Of a stretch of 23,123 nucleotides of DNA, positions 15,251 to 22,960 are shown in pieces. How positions within the stretch are numbered: the stretch's first letter is position 1; every line of letters starts with the position of its first letter. The notes beneath the pieces are model-generated. The model had not been told where the DNA came from, ran no database searches, and saw only the letters and a program-made list of their open reading frames with translations. The translations under genes and the position numbers were made by a program. Origin of the DNA: CAZFHL01 sp964519145 (GTDB lineage: Bacteria; Patescibacteriota; Minisyncoccia; Phycocordibacterales; WO2-35-19); contig CAZFHL010000006.1 of the NCBI GenBank assembly GCA_964519145.1, positions 1-23,123 of the forward strand, in the 5' to 3' direction.

Positions 15251-16414
15251 CTACTTTGTATCAACTTTAGGGATAAAAAGCAAACCTAAAAGTGTGAAGA
15301 AGGCCAGAAATAGAAAAGAGGTAGAGTAAGAAAGGAAGGTGATTATAGGTATGGCTATGAGAGGGGCTAGGATAGAGGATAGAGGCCTTGTCATCCTAAA
15401 TAGGCTTATAAGCCCAGTGTCTGTTTCTTTTATGTGTTTAAAGAAATAACTCTCTCCTCCTATTTCTACCAAACTCGCACCAATTCTTGTGATAAAAAGT
15501 AAAATCGCCCAATGTATAAAATTTGTTGATTTTAAAAATGGTATTAGTAAGGTGGAAAAGAATATAATTATAAAACCAATTACCAAAAGCTCTCTTTCTC
15601 CAAATTTTTTATCGCTCAATATTCCTGCTGGTAATTGAAATAATAAAAATGGCAAAAGCATTATGGTAAAAATAATACCGATTTTATCCCACCCAAAACC
15701 AATTTCTTTTACTAAAACAAGTGGTAGATAAATGACCATCCAGCTATAAAAAAAGTTTAGAATAAATTGTGAACATAATATTTTGGCATTATCATTAAAT
15801 TTTTTCAATGATAAAAATATTTTTATGATATTGGTTTTTTGTTTTTCTGTGTTTTTTATTTTTTTGAAAAATAATAAAGTTATTAAAAGCAATAATACTA
15901 AAGAAAGAGAAGATATGGTATAAACCTTGCTGAAATCCTCTTTTATTATAAATGTAGCTAAAATTAAAGGAGAGAGTACCCATGCAATATTTTGAATAGT
16001 TAAAAAAAGTCCTCGTTTGCCACCTGTTGTACTCTCGGTTTTGATTTGTTGTTCCAAATTTACATCTAAAGAAAAATACATCATTGATTCAGCCCCTTGA
16101 TGTATCAGAAAGAGTGCTATAACCCAAGACGCCATATTTATATTACCCATACCAAAAACTGCAATAGCTTCTAGCCCTATGAAAAATAAAAAAGTAGCAA
16201 CACTGCCTTTATATTTAAAAAGTAGTGGGCCAATCCATAAACATAAGACACTTAATATTGAACCGAGAATAAATAAAATATTCAAAAGAGCATCATCTAC
16301 AAACTTTTGCAATAGTGATGAATTTAAATAAGCAACACTTGCATAATGCACTGCTAGCAAAAACCCACCAAAATAAACAAATCCTAATCTAGTTTTCGGA
16401 CTTACATTTAACAT
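15251..16414 (-). CDS. Major facilitator superfamily transporter
   Basis: A 387-residue polytopic membrane protein with about 12 predicted membrane segments in two six-helix halves joined by a basic loop near residue 200 (FFKKIKNTEKQKTNIIKIFL). The cytoplasmic loop between helices 8 and 9 has PAGILSDKKFGERELLVIG, matching the MFS 'G-x-L-[SA]-D-[KR]-x-G-[RK]' motif. The substrate cannot be predicted, and an MFS efflux or small-solute carrier is most likely. It is followed after 3 bp by the unrecognised protein and preceded by RNase J with a 51-bp gap. In that gap a perfect TATAAT lies 6 bp before the ATG, suggesting its own leaderless promoter. Confidence 0.85.
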   Translation of the reverse strand: MLNVSPKTRLGFVYFGGFLLAVHYASVAYLNSSLLQKFVDDALLNILFILGSILSVLCLWIGPLLFKYKGSVATFLFFIGLEAIAVFGMGNINMASWVIALFLIHQGAESMMYFSLDVNLEQQIKTESTTGGKRGLFLTIQNIAWVLSPLILATFIIKEDFSKVYTISSLSLVLLLLITLLFFKKIKNTEKQKTNIIKIFLSLKKFNDNAKILCSQFILNFFYSWMVIYLPLVLVKEIGFGWDKIGIIFTIMLLPFLLFQLPAGILSDKKFGERELLVIGFIIIFFSTLLIPFLKSTNFIHWAILLFITRIGASLVEIGGESYFFKHIKETDTGLISLFRMTRPLSSILAPLIAIPIITFLSYSTSFLFLAFFTLLGLLFIPKVDTK

Positions 16415-16420
16415 ATATAT

Positions 16421-16450
16421 ATTATATGTTATTAATACAAATTTACCAAA
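16421..16450 (-). promoter_or_regulatory. Possible promoter of the MFS gene
   Basis: On the minus strand TATAAT (16426-16421) stands 6 bp before the ATG at 16414, with a TTGGTA-like -35 about 18 bp further upstream. It lies between rnj and the MFS gene and would give a leaderless message. Confidence 0.4.
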
Positions 16451-16465
16451 ATAGATATTAATTTT

Positions 16466-18376
16466 TTAAACTCCGAGTACAACAGGAATAACAATAGGAT
16501 GTTTGGCAGTTTTTTGAAATAGAAACTGAGCTACTGCATCTGTCACATTTGATTTTATATAATCAAAGTTTATGGGGTTCATTCCTCTTGTTGTATCTTC
16601 TATTGTTTTTTTAATGATTAGTCTTGTGTGTTGAAGTAATTCTTGAGATTCTCTTAAATAAACAAATCCTCTTGAAATTAAATCAGGAGATTTACGAAGT
16701 TTACCAGATTTTAAATCTAGTATTGCTACAATTACAAACATACCATCGTCGGCAAGCATTTTCCTGTCTCTCATTACTACTTCTTGAACATCGGCTACTG
16801 CAAAACCATCTACCATAACAGGGGAAGATGGAGCGGTTTCTTTTATAGCTATTATTTTTTTACCTTCGTCTTGGATTTCTATTATCATACCGTTGTTTGG
16901 AACAATAATATTTTCATTTGGCATACCTAAAGATTGTGCTAATTCTTCATGAACACGGAGCATATAATGGTTTCCATGAATTGGTATAAAAAACTTTGGT
17001 TGTATTTTTTTGTGTAGCCACTCCAATTCTCCTTTGTTTCCGTGTCCAGTAGAGTGAATATAAACATCAGATGTTCTGTAATGTATGATTTTTGCCCCTT
17101 GTCTTGTAAGATTGTCTTTTAATTTTTGCACAGCTCTTTCATTTCCTGGAATGATAGAAGAAGATAGTAGCACAGTGTCTCTGTTTGATATTTTTATATA
17201 TTTATGGGTTTTATTTGCCATACGCATCAATGCTGCAAATTCATCCCCTTGTGCTCCTGTGGCAAGGACAATAACTTTATCTGGAGGGTAAGAATCCATT
17301 TCTTCTACAGGCACGACAGTTTCTTTTTTAACTTTCAATCTACCTAAAGCCTTTACTATTTCTATATTTTGCTTCATGCTCCTGCCTTCTACTATAACTT
17401 TTTTGCCACATCTTTCAGATGCTTCTATGATAGCCATAATTCTTTCAAGTTGTGATGCAAAAGTCCCGATAATCAATCTTCTTTTTGTATTTTTGATTAT
17501 CTCTTCAAGATTTTTATGAACTATTTTTTCTGGTGTAGAAAATCCTGGATTTTCTACATTTGTAGAATCCATCATGAGTAATAACACTTTATCTTTTTCT
17601 GTTTTCGCATTCTGAAATTGATTGTATTCATTTTCTTCTTTTTCTGTTGGTACTCCGTCTACATGTTCTAATTTTATATCTCCTGGGTTTACTATTTTTC
17701 CATAAGGAGTTTCTATTATTATACCCATTGAATCAGGGATTGTATGAGTTACTGAAAAGAATTTTATTTTAATTTTACCAAGCATTATAGTATCTTCTTT
17801 TTCCACTATCTTTATATCAAGAGGTGGTAGGTGAGGAAATTCTTCTTGCCTTTTCTTTATCATTACAGCAGTAAGCTCTCTCGCGTACATTATAGGGTTT
17901 CCAATACGATACATTATATAAGGAACACCTCCTATATGATCAAGGTGTCCGTGTGTTATAAGTACTCCCCTTATTTTATCTTTTCTTTCTTCTAAGTATT
18001 TTGTGTTAGGTAGTATATAATCAACCCCTGGAGTATCTTCATCTCTAAATTGAAAGCCTGCATCTACAATAACAATATCGTCACCAATTTCTATCGCTGT
18101 CATATTTTTACCAATTTCTTCTACACCTCCAAGCGGAATTATCCTTATATTATTTAATGCTACTTTTGGAATAGACAATGTTTCTCTTGTGATAACTTCT
18201 TTTTTTTGATTTTCTATGGCACCAAATCTAGAATTTGTATTTACAAATTTTTTCCTAGAAAATACAGAGCTTCTTCTGGGTTTTCTTGGTTTATTTTCTG
18301 GGGCGCCATCTTTTTTAGAATCAGCACTATTTCCGATACGAAATGTTCTTGGTCTTTGTTTGTTTGTTTCATTCAT
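16466..18376 (-). CDS. rnj: Ribonuclease J (metallo-beta-lactamase / beta-CASP)
   Basis: A 636-residue RNase J, an endo- and 5'-3' exoribonuclease for mRNA decay and RNA maturation. The zinc-binding HXHXDH motif is HGHLDH at 142-147, preceded by IIPLGGVEEIGKNM and IVIVDAGFQF, the standard RNase J opening. Later hallmarks are SVTHTIPDSMGIII, MDSTNVENPGFS, the beta-CASP segment GTFASQLERI, HSTGHGNKGELEW and PIHGNHYMLRVH. A C-terminal RNase J domain of about 100 residues follows. The first ~70 residues are an added low-complexity tail rich in Lys/Arg/Pro (KPRKPRRSSVFSRKKF), likely disordered and RNA-binding. It lies 27 bp after the peptide-binding protein gene. RNase J and GroEL close by are housekeeping, so this part of the window is core genome. 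Confidence 0.95.
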   Translation of the reverse strand: MNETNKQRPRTFRIGNSADSKKDGAPENKPRKPRRSSVFSRKKFVNTNSRFGAIENQKKEVITRETLSIPKVALNNIRIIPLGGVEEIGKNMTAIEIGDDIVIVDAGFQFRDEDTPGVDYILPNTKYLEERKDKIRGVLITHGHLDHIGGVPYIMYRIGNPIMYARELTAVMIKKRQEEFPHLPPLDIKIVEKEDTIMLGKIKIKFFSVTHTIPDSMGIIIETPYGKIVNPGDIKLEHVDGVPTEKEENEYNQFQNAKTEKDKVLLLMMDSTNVENPGFSTPEKIVHKNLEEIIKNTKRRLIIGTFASQLERIMAIIEASERCGKKVIVEGRSMKQNIEIVKALGRLKVKKETVVPVEEMDSYPPDKVIVLATGAQGDEFAALMRMANKTHKYIKISNRDTVLLSSSIIPGNERAVQKLKDNLTRQGAKIIHYRTSDVYIHSTGHGNKGELEWLHKKIQPKFFIPIHGNHYMLRVHEELAQSLGMPNENIIVPNNGMIIEIQDEGKKIIAIKETAPSSPVMVDGFAVADVQEVVMRDRKMLADDGMFVIVAILDLKSGKLRKSPDLISRGFVYLRESQELLQHTRLIIKKTIEDTTRGMNPINFDYIKSNVTDAVAQFLFQKTAKHPIVIPVVLGV

Positions 18377-18403
18377 ATTTTTAATTTTATCTTTCTATTA
18401 ATT

Positions 18404-20152
18404 TTATTTATTGAGAATATCCCAGACCTTGTCTGTTTCAATATACCATTTTGTTATTGAAGCAAATCTTTCATCTGGAGAAATTACACTATCAAATTTT
18501 ATATTTTTTACTTTTTTGTTTTGTATATATATCATATCTGGGGCAAAAATAAATATTGCAGGAATATCTTTTTTTATCTCTTCTATTAAAATATTTCTAT
18601 TTATTTTTCTAGATTCTATATCCATATTTCTTTGTAAATCTTCAAGCATTTTATCGACTTTAATATTTGTATAGAGAGATATATTTAGTCCCGGACTGTT
18701 CCTTTCAGATGAGTGCCAGAATGGATATAGATCACTATCCTTACTTATTATTTCTCCAAATAAAAGAGCATCATATTTTCTTGTTTTTATAATGTTTTGG
18801 CTAAAATCACTAGATTCAAATACTTTAATGGAAACCTTTGCCCCTATTTGTGCCCATTTATCTTTCAAAATTTCAGCTGTCTTTTTAAGGTCTTCGTTAT
18901 CAGATGTATTTAGAGTAAATTCGAATCTAATAATACCAGAAGATGTCTTTTTTTCAAATACCTGTTCTTCGTTTAGTTTCCATCCATTTTTAATCAATAT
19001 TTGTTTTGCTTCCTCGATTTTTGTATCTAAATTGTATTCTTCTGTTATTACATTTTCTGGGCTAGGACCATTTATTGGTTTCCCAAAATTATTTAGAGTA
19101 GATCCTATTATTTCTTTCCTTGGTGTTGTCATATCTAAAACTTGTCTTATTTCTTTATTTATGAAAATTTGAGCATTATTTTGATTAAAAAATACTCCAA
19201 ATATTCTGGGTAAGGTAGATCTGTATCTTATAGAATCAGATTTATTTATTTTTTTGATGTTATCTGTATCTATGTTAGATAAACTGTCTATGGATTCATC
19301 GAAATAACTTTCAATTAATTTTTCTTCATTTTGAAAAAACTTTATTACAATATTTTTAATCTTTGGTCTAGTTGGTTTATATTTTTTGAATGATTCAAGT
19401 GTTATTTCTGATGCTATACCTGCCTTGCCTTTGTTTACATTTTTTATTTTATAAGGACCAGAACCTATTGGACTAATATTAAATTCACTGAATGGGAATT
19501 CCTCACTACTTACATTTTGCCAAATATGCTTCGGTATGATGCCTATTGTTAGGGAAGATAAAAACATTGAATATGGTTTAGATAAAGTAAATTTTATTTC
19601 TTTATCATTAATTTTTTCTATATAAACTCCTTCCCAGTTTATTCTTTTTGGACTTTTTATTACAGGATCTATAATTTTTTCAATTGTAAAAATGATATCA
19701 TCTGTGATGATAGGCTTACCATCATGAAAGTATATATGATCTTTTAATTTAAATTGGTAGGATTTTCCATCTTCAGATATTTCATAAGATTCACTTAGAT
19801 CATTTATAAAATTTCCATTCTCGTATTTTATTAGACCTGAATATATTATATTTGATAATGATTTGTCTGTATCTGATATTGCTAAAATAGGATTTATAAA
19901 TCTGGGAGACCCAATCATTCCTTCTCTAAACTCTCCTCCTAATGCAGGAATTTCTGTGACAAATGAATTGTTTACTTCAAATACCATAATTATACCTGTT
20001 ATTATAAACACAATAGAAGCACAAAAAAAGATTATTCTTTCTGTAGGGTTCATTGCTTTTACTACGTATTCTATTTTGTTTATTATTTTGAGATGTCTTA
20101 ATTCTATAAATATAGCATTTAAAAAAGACATTGCTCTATTTTCCTTTTTCAT
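18404..20152 (-). CDS. Peptide-type ABC transporter substrate-binding protein, membrane-anchored
   Basis: A 582-residue family 5 extracellular solute-binding protein (OppA/DppA-like). After the membrane segment comes EFREGMIGSPRFINPILAIS, the conserved SBP_bac_5 entry, then NIIYSGLIKYENG, YQFKLKDHIYFHDGKPIITDDIIFTIEKI and, later, NISPIGSGPYKIKNV. All are family hallmarks. It differs from usual binding proteins by lacking a lipobox. Instead about 39 cytosolic residues precede one membrane helix at 40-60, so it should be tethered by a signal anchor. No permease or ATPase genes are in the window. It is between secG and rnj in a minus-strand run. Predicted role: capture of oligopeptides outside the cell. 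Confidence 0.9.
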   Translation of the reverse strand: MKKENRAMSFLNAIFIELRHLKIINKIEYVVKAMNPTERIIFFCASIVFIITGIIMVFEVNNSFVTEIPALGGEFREGMIGSPRFINPILAISDTDKSLSNIIYSGLIKYENGNFINDLSESYEISEDGKSYQFKLKDHIYFHDGKPIITDDIIFTIEKIIDPVIKSPKRINWEGVYIEKINDKEIKFTLSKPYSMFLSSLTIGIIPKHIWQNVSSEEFPFSEFNISPIGSGPYKIKNVNKGKAGIASEITLESFKKYKPTRPKIKNIVIKFFQNEEKLIESYFDESIDSLSNIDTDNIKKINKSDSIRYRSTLPRIFGVFFNQNNAQIFINKEIRQVLDMTTPRKEIIGSTLNNFGKPINGPSPENVITEEYNLDTKIEEAKQILIKNGWKLNEEQVFEKKTSSGIIRFEFTLNTSDNEDLKKTAEILKDKWAQIGAKVSIKVFESSDFSQNIIKTRKYDALLFGEIISKDSDLYPFWHSSERNSPGLNISLYTNIKVDKMLEDLQRNMDIESRKINRNILIEEIKKDIPAIFIFAPDMIYIQNKKVKNIKFDSVISPDERFASITKWYIETDKVWDILNK

Positions 20153-20208
20153 TTAATTTAAAAAATTTAGTTATACAGTAAAAATATATTTAATATTTTA
20201 AAGTTATT

Positions 20209-20442
20209 TTATTGTATGAGATTTATTATTGTTGATGCAATAAAAAGGCAAGCAATTATTATTGTTGCTCTAAATATCCAAAGTTCAAGACCTCTTCTTG
20301 TTCGGTTTAAGCTCTCGTTATCGCCACCTCCAAAGCTACTACCTAAAGAGCTTTCAGATTGCTGAATTAAAATTAATATTCCTAACAAAATGGCCAAAAA
20401 TATTTGAATATAAGAAAACATACTTACTTTAGATACTAACAT
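20209..20442 (-). CDS. secG: SecG, preprotein translocase subunit
   Basis: A 77-residue SecG. Two membrane segments (about 9-27 and 55-76) flank the loop QQSESSLGSSFGGGDN, with the Gly-rich stretch typical of the family, then LNRTRRGLELWIFRATII, matching the conserved RR..L.KWLFR region. It should sit in the cytoplasmic membrane with SecY and SecE and support protein export, including that of the binding protein encoded next. The first ATG at 20442 has no Shine-Dalgarno. A second ATG at residue 8 is possible. It is divergent from groES, sharing a 117-bp intergenic region. Confidence 0.9.
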   Translation of the reverse strand: MLVSKVSMFSYIQIFLAILLGILILIQQSESSLGSSFGGGDNESLNRTRRGLELWIFRATIIIACLFIASTIINLIQ

Positions 20443-20463
20443 ACAATATTTTTATTGCAAATC

Positions 20464-20491
20464 TTGATAAAGAAAATAGATGTAATATAAT
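20464..20491 (+). promoter_or_regulatory. groESL promoter
   Basis: TTGATA (20464-20469), 16-bp spacer and perfect TATAAT (20486-20491), with a predicted start near 20498. A second, weaker set (TTGAGA 20524-20529, 18 bp, TATATA 20548-20553) lies 6 bp before the groES ATG and would give a leaderless message. Which one is used cannot be settled from sequence. Confidence 0.6.
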
Positions 20492-20501
20492 GCTTTGTAC
20501 G

Positions 20502-20523
20502 AATGGTGATTTAAATTACCATT
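20502..20523 (+). promoter_or_regulatory. Possible groE operator (near-perfect palindrome)
   Basis: A 22-bp palindrome, AATGGTGATTT followed by AAATTACCATT, symmetric except for one base pair. It lies just downstream of the predicted groESL start (about +4 to +25), the place where CIRCE sits in HrcA-controlled groE operons. The sequence is not CIRCE (TTAGCACTC-N9-GAGTGCTAA), so any repressor would be different. Confidence 0.45.
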
Positions 20524-20559
20524 TTGAGATAATTATCAGTCTTAATTTATATAAATATT

Positions 20560-20880
20560 ATGAAGAAACAAGAAACAAAAAAAACAAGGAAGATTATACC
20601 TTTAGGGGATAGGGTTTTAATCAAACCACTTTCTGTTGATGAGTTATCTAAAACATCTTCAGGTATTATAATTCCTGATACTGTAAGTAAAGAAAAACCA
20701 GAACATGGCATTGTTGTTGCTATTGGGGATGGTTTGATGAAAGATGGCAAAAGAATCCCAATATCTTTAAATATTTCTGACACTGTTATTTTTTCAAGAT
20801 ATGGATATGACGAAATAAAACTAGATGGGGAAGAGTTTTATATTCTTAAGGAAGAAAATATATTAGCAATTATAAAATAA
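20560..20880 (+). CDS. groES: Co-chaperonin GroES (Cpn10)
   Basis: A 106-residue GroES. The family motif IIPLGDRVLIKPL is at about residues 12-24, SSGIIIPDTVSKEKPEHGIVVAIGDG follows, and the C-terminal DGEEFYILKEENILAII ends the beta-barrel. The mobile-loop region that touches GroEL is present. There is a short basic N-terminal extension of 11 residues (MKKQETKKTRK). It caps the GroEL ring during ATP-driven protein folding in the cytosol. It is 8 bp upstream of groEL and preceded by a promoter and a palindrome. No Shine-Dalgarno is apparent. Confidence 0.95.
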   Translation: MKKQETKKTRKIIPLGDRVLIKPLSVDELSKTSSGIIIPDTVSKEKPEHGIVVAIGDGLMKDGKRIPISLNISDTVIFSRYGYDEIKLDGEEFYILKEENILAIIK

Positions 20881-20888
20881 TAAAAACT

Positions 20889-22520
20889 ATGGCAAAACAA
20901 ATTTTATTTAATGAAGACGCTAGAAAAGCTCTAAAAAGAGGAGTGGATGCAGTAGCAAATGTGGTAAAGGTGACAATAGGTCCAAGAGGTAGAAATGTTG
21001 TTTTAGATAAAAGTTTTGGTTCTCCTACTATTACAAATGATGGTGTTTCTATTGCTAAAGAGATATCTCTAAGAGATAAATTTGAAAATATGGGAGCTGA
21101 AATTATCAAAGAAGTAGCTAACAAAACAAATGATATTGCTGGAGATGGTACTACGACTTCTGTTGTTTTAACTCAAGCAATAATAAATGAGGGAATGAAG
21201 CATACTGTTATGGGTGTAAATGCTATGAGTTTAAGATATGCAATTGAAGAAGCTTCTAGTAAAGCTGTGGCTGTATTGAGTCAAATAGCAAAACCTATTA
21301 AAAATAAAGAAGAAATAAGACAAGTAGCTACAATATCTGCTGAATCAGAGCAGATAGGTGCGATCATTGCTGATACCATAGAAAAAGTAGGTAAAGATGG
21401 AGTCGTAACAGTAGAAGAATCTCAAACATTTGGAGTGGATTCTGAGGTTGTAGAAGGACTCGAATTTGATAAAGGTTTTATCTCTCCTTACATGATTACA
21501 AATACAGAGAGAATGGAGGCAGAATATAGAGATGTGCCAATATTGCTTACAGATAAAAAGATATCTTCAATAAAAGAGATATTGCCTTTGCTTGAATCTT
21601 TGGCTCAATCTGGCAAAAAAGAATTAGTTATATTGGCTGATGATGTAGATGGAGAAGCCCTTTCTACTTTTATAGTAAATAAATTAAGAGGAGGGTTTTC
21701 TGTTTTGGCTGTTAAAGCTCCAGGTTACGGTGATAGAAAAAAAGAAATACTTGAAGATATTGCGGTTACTGTAGGTGCAAAAGTTGTTTCTGAAGATGTA
21801 GGTCTAAAATTAGATACAATAGGTTTGGATGTATTAGGAAAGGTGTCTAAAATAGTTTCTAAAAAAGATTCTACTATTATAGTTGGAGGCAAAGGCAAAA
21901 AAACCGATATTGAAAATAGAGTTTCTACTCTAAAAAAACAAAAAGAAGAATCTGATTCAAAATATGATAAAGAAAAATTGGAAGAGAGGATTGCAAAATT
22001 GAGCGGCGGGGTAGCTGTGATAAGAGTAGGTGCTGCCACTGAAACTGAAATGAAATATTTGAAATTAAAAATAGAAGATGCTGTTTCAGCCACTAAAGCA
22101 GCTATTGCAGAAGGGATAGTAGCAGGAGGAGGCTCTGCTTTTATCAGAGTTATTAAAAAAATGAAATCAATGAAAGCTACAGATTTTGCTACTCCTGAAG
22201 TAGCACTTGGCTATGATATTATTTTAAAAGCTTTAGAAGCTCCTTTAAGACAAATAGTTTTAAATACAGGCAATGCCGATGGCTCTGTTGCTGTAGAAAA
22301 AATTATGAATTCTGATAAAGAAAACGCAGGATTTAATGCAATGAAAGAAGAATTTTCTGATGATTTAATAAAGGCTGGAATTATAGATCCTGTGAAAGTC
22401 ACAAGGACTGCTCTTCAAAATGCTTCTTCTGCTGCAGGGATATTGCTCACTACAGAAGTAGCTGTTGCTGATGAACCGGAAGAAAAAAATTCTTCAAATT
22501 TACCGCAAACTGATTATTAA
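20889..22520 (+). CDS. groEL: Chaperonin GroEL (Cpn60)
   Basis: A 543-residue GroEL of full family length. Visible hallmarks are VTIGPRGRNVVLDKSFGSPT, the ATP-binding NDIAGDGTTTSVVL, the apical SQTFGVDSEVVEGLEFDKGFISPYM (the 'EGMQFDRGYLSPYF' segment), KAPGYGDRKKEILEDIA, SGGVAVIRVGAATETEMKY, and KIEDAVSATKAAIAEGIVAGGG with the catalytic Asp of the equatorial domain. It has no Gly-Gly-Met tail: the protein ends in EEKNSSNLPQTDY, so the central-cavity tail is different. It is in an operon with groES (8-bp gap) and is ended by a 14-bp-stem terminator 16 bp after the stop. Confidence 0.97.
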   Translation: MAKQILFNEDARKALKRGVDAVANVVKVTIGPRGRNVVLDKSFGSPTITNDGVSIAKEISLRDKFENMGAEIIKEVANKTNDIAGDGTTTSVVLTQAIINEGMKHTVMGVNAMSLRYAIEEASSKAVAVLSQIAKPIKNKEEIRQVATISAESEQIGAIIADTIEKVGKDGVVTVEESQTFGVDSEVVEGLEFDKGFISPYMITNTERMEAEYRDVPILLTDKKISSIKEILPLLESLAQSGKKELVILADDVDGEALSTFIVNKLRGGFSVLAVKAPGYGDRKKEILEDIAVTVGAKVVSEDVGLKLDTIGLDVLGKVSKIVSKKDSTIIVGGKGKKTDIENRVSTLKKQKEESDSKYDKEKLEERIAKLSGGVAVIRVGAATETEMKYLKLKIEDAVSATKAAIAEGIVAGGGSAFIRVIKKMKSMKATDFATPEVALGYDIILKALEAPLRQIVLNTGNADGSVAVEKIMNSDKENAGFNAMKEEFSDDLIKAGIIDPVKVTRTALQNASSAAGILLTTEVAVADEPEEKNSSNLPQTDY

Positions 22521-22536
22521 AAAATTGAAAATATAA

Positions 22537-22569
22537 AATCAAAAAACCTCTAATAGAGGTTTTTTGATT
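22537..22569 (+). terminator. Intrinsic terminator of groESL
   Basis: A 14-bp perfect stem (22537-22550 with 22556-22569, loop TAATA). The A-rich 5' arm and T6 in the 3' arm make it work in either direction. Confidence 0.85.
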
Positions 22570-22611
22570 GATTAAAATATAGACCACACCTTTGAAAGAG
22601 ATTTAGTATGG

Positions 22612-22639
22612 TTAGGTAATGTGTGTACACATTACCTAA
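22612..22639. promoter_or_regulatory. Inverted repeat just upstream of the ncRNA promoter
   Basis: TTAGGTAATGTG (22612-22623) pairs perfectly with CACATTACCTAA (22628-22639) across TGTA, a 12-bp arm. It ends 5 bp before the -35 at 22645, a position suited to a dimeric activator or repressor site. Being outside the predicted transcript, it is more likely a DNA-binding site than an RNA hairpin. Confidence 0.5.
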
Positions 22640-22644
22640 TATAC

Positions 22645-22672
22645 TTGACAAATAATTTCGATTTGCTATAAT
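22645..22672 (+). promoter_or_regulatory. Consensus sigma70-type promoter of the structured RNA
   Basis: Perfect TTGACA (22645-22650) and perfect TATAAT (22667-22672) with a 16-bp spacer and TGC just before the -10 (22664-22666). It is the strongest promoter in the window and has no protein-coding gene after it. Predicted start is about 22679. Confidence 0.85.
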
Positions 22673-22678
22673 ATAGGA

Positions 22679-22890
22679 AGTAGAGAGTCCGAGTTGCCTC
22701 TGTTCGTCCGGCAATCTTAATCAGGTCTCTTGTGTGAACCAAAGACTTGATATGGCGCCCCTGTTGGTTCGGCGCTTTTGGACTCCGTTGTGATCCTCGG
22801 GAAATGGTTGTAGATTTTAGTACTACTGGTCTGCGGTACTTTATCTCCCTTTCCCGAGGATCTTGGGTCGCTTCAAAAGGCGACCTTTTT
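22679..22890 (+). ncRNA. Large structured non-coding RNA, unassigned family (about 212 nt)
   Basis: It lies between a consensus promoter and an intrinsic terminator, with no ORF of note. Domain 1 is closed by GAGTCC (22685-22690) with GGACTC (22780-22785). Inside are hairpins TTGCC/GGCAA (22694-22714), a 9-bp stem (22720-22728 with 22743-22751) and GCGCC/GGCGC (22755-22775). The loops of the last two contain GAACCAA (22736-22742) and TTGGTTC (22764-22770), perfect 7-nt complements able to form a kissing interaction. Domain 2 is a 13-bp stem (22792-22804 with 22850-22862) with inner helices AGAT/ATCT and AGTAC/GTACT. Base composition is 89 G+C in the 180 bases 22681-22860, far richer than the surroundings. 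RNase P, tmRNA, SRP and 6S hallmarks were sought and not seen. Confidence 0.75.
22866..22890 (+). terminator. Intrinsic terminator of the structured RNA
   Basis: GGTCGC (22866-22871) pairs with GCGACC (22880-22885), extended by a T-G pair, and is followed directly by TTTTT (22886-22890). Confidence 0.85.
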
Positions 22891-22960
22891 CATTGTTAAA
22901 ATTTTAAAATATGATATATTTATTTAGTGATTGTTTGACCAGAATTGTCTGAAAGTTTAA

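Noticed and set aside
22679..22890. Assignment of the structured RNA to RNase P RNA, tmRNA, SRP RNA or 6S RNA
   Set aside because: The stretch around GAGAGTCCGAG only vaguely resembles the RNase P start and the other conserved regions and length are lacking. There are no tRNA-like ends, no SRP GGAA-type apical loop, and it is not a single long rod.
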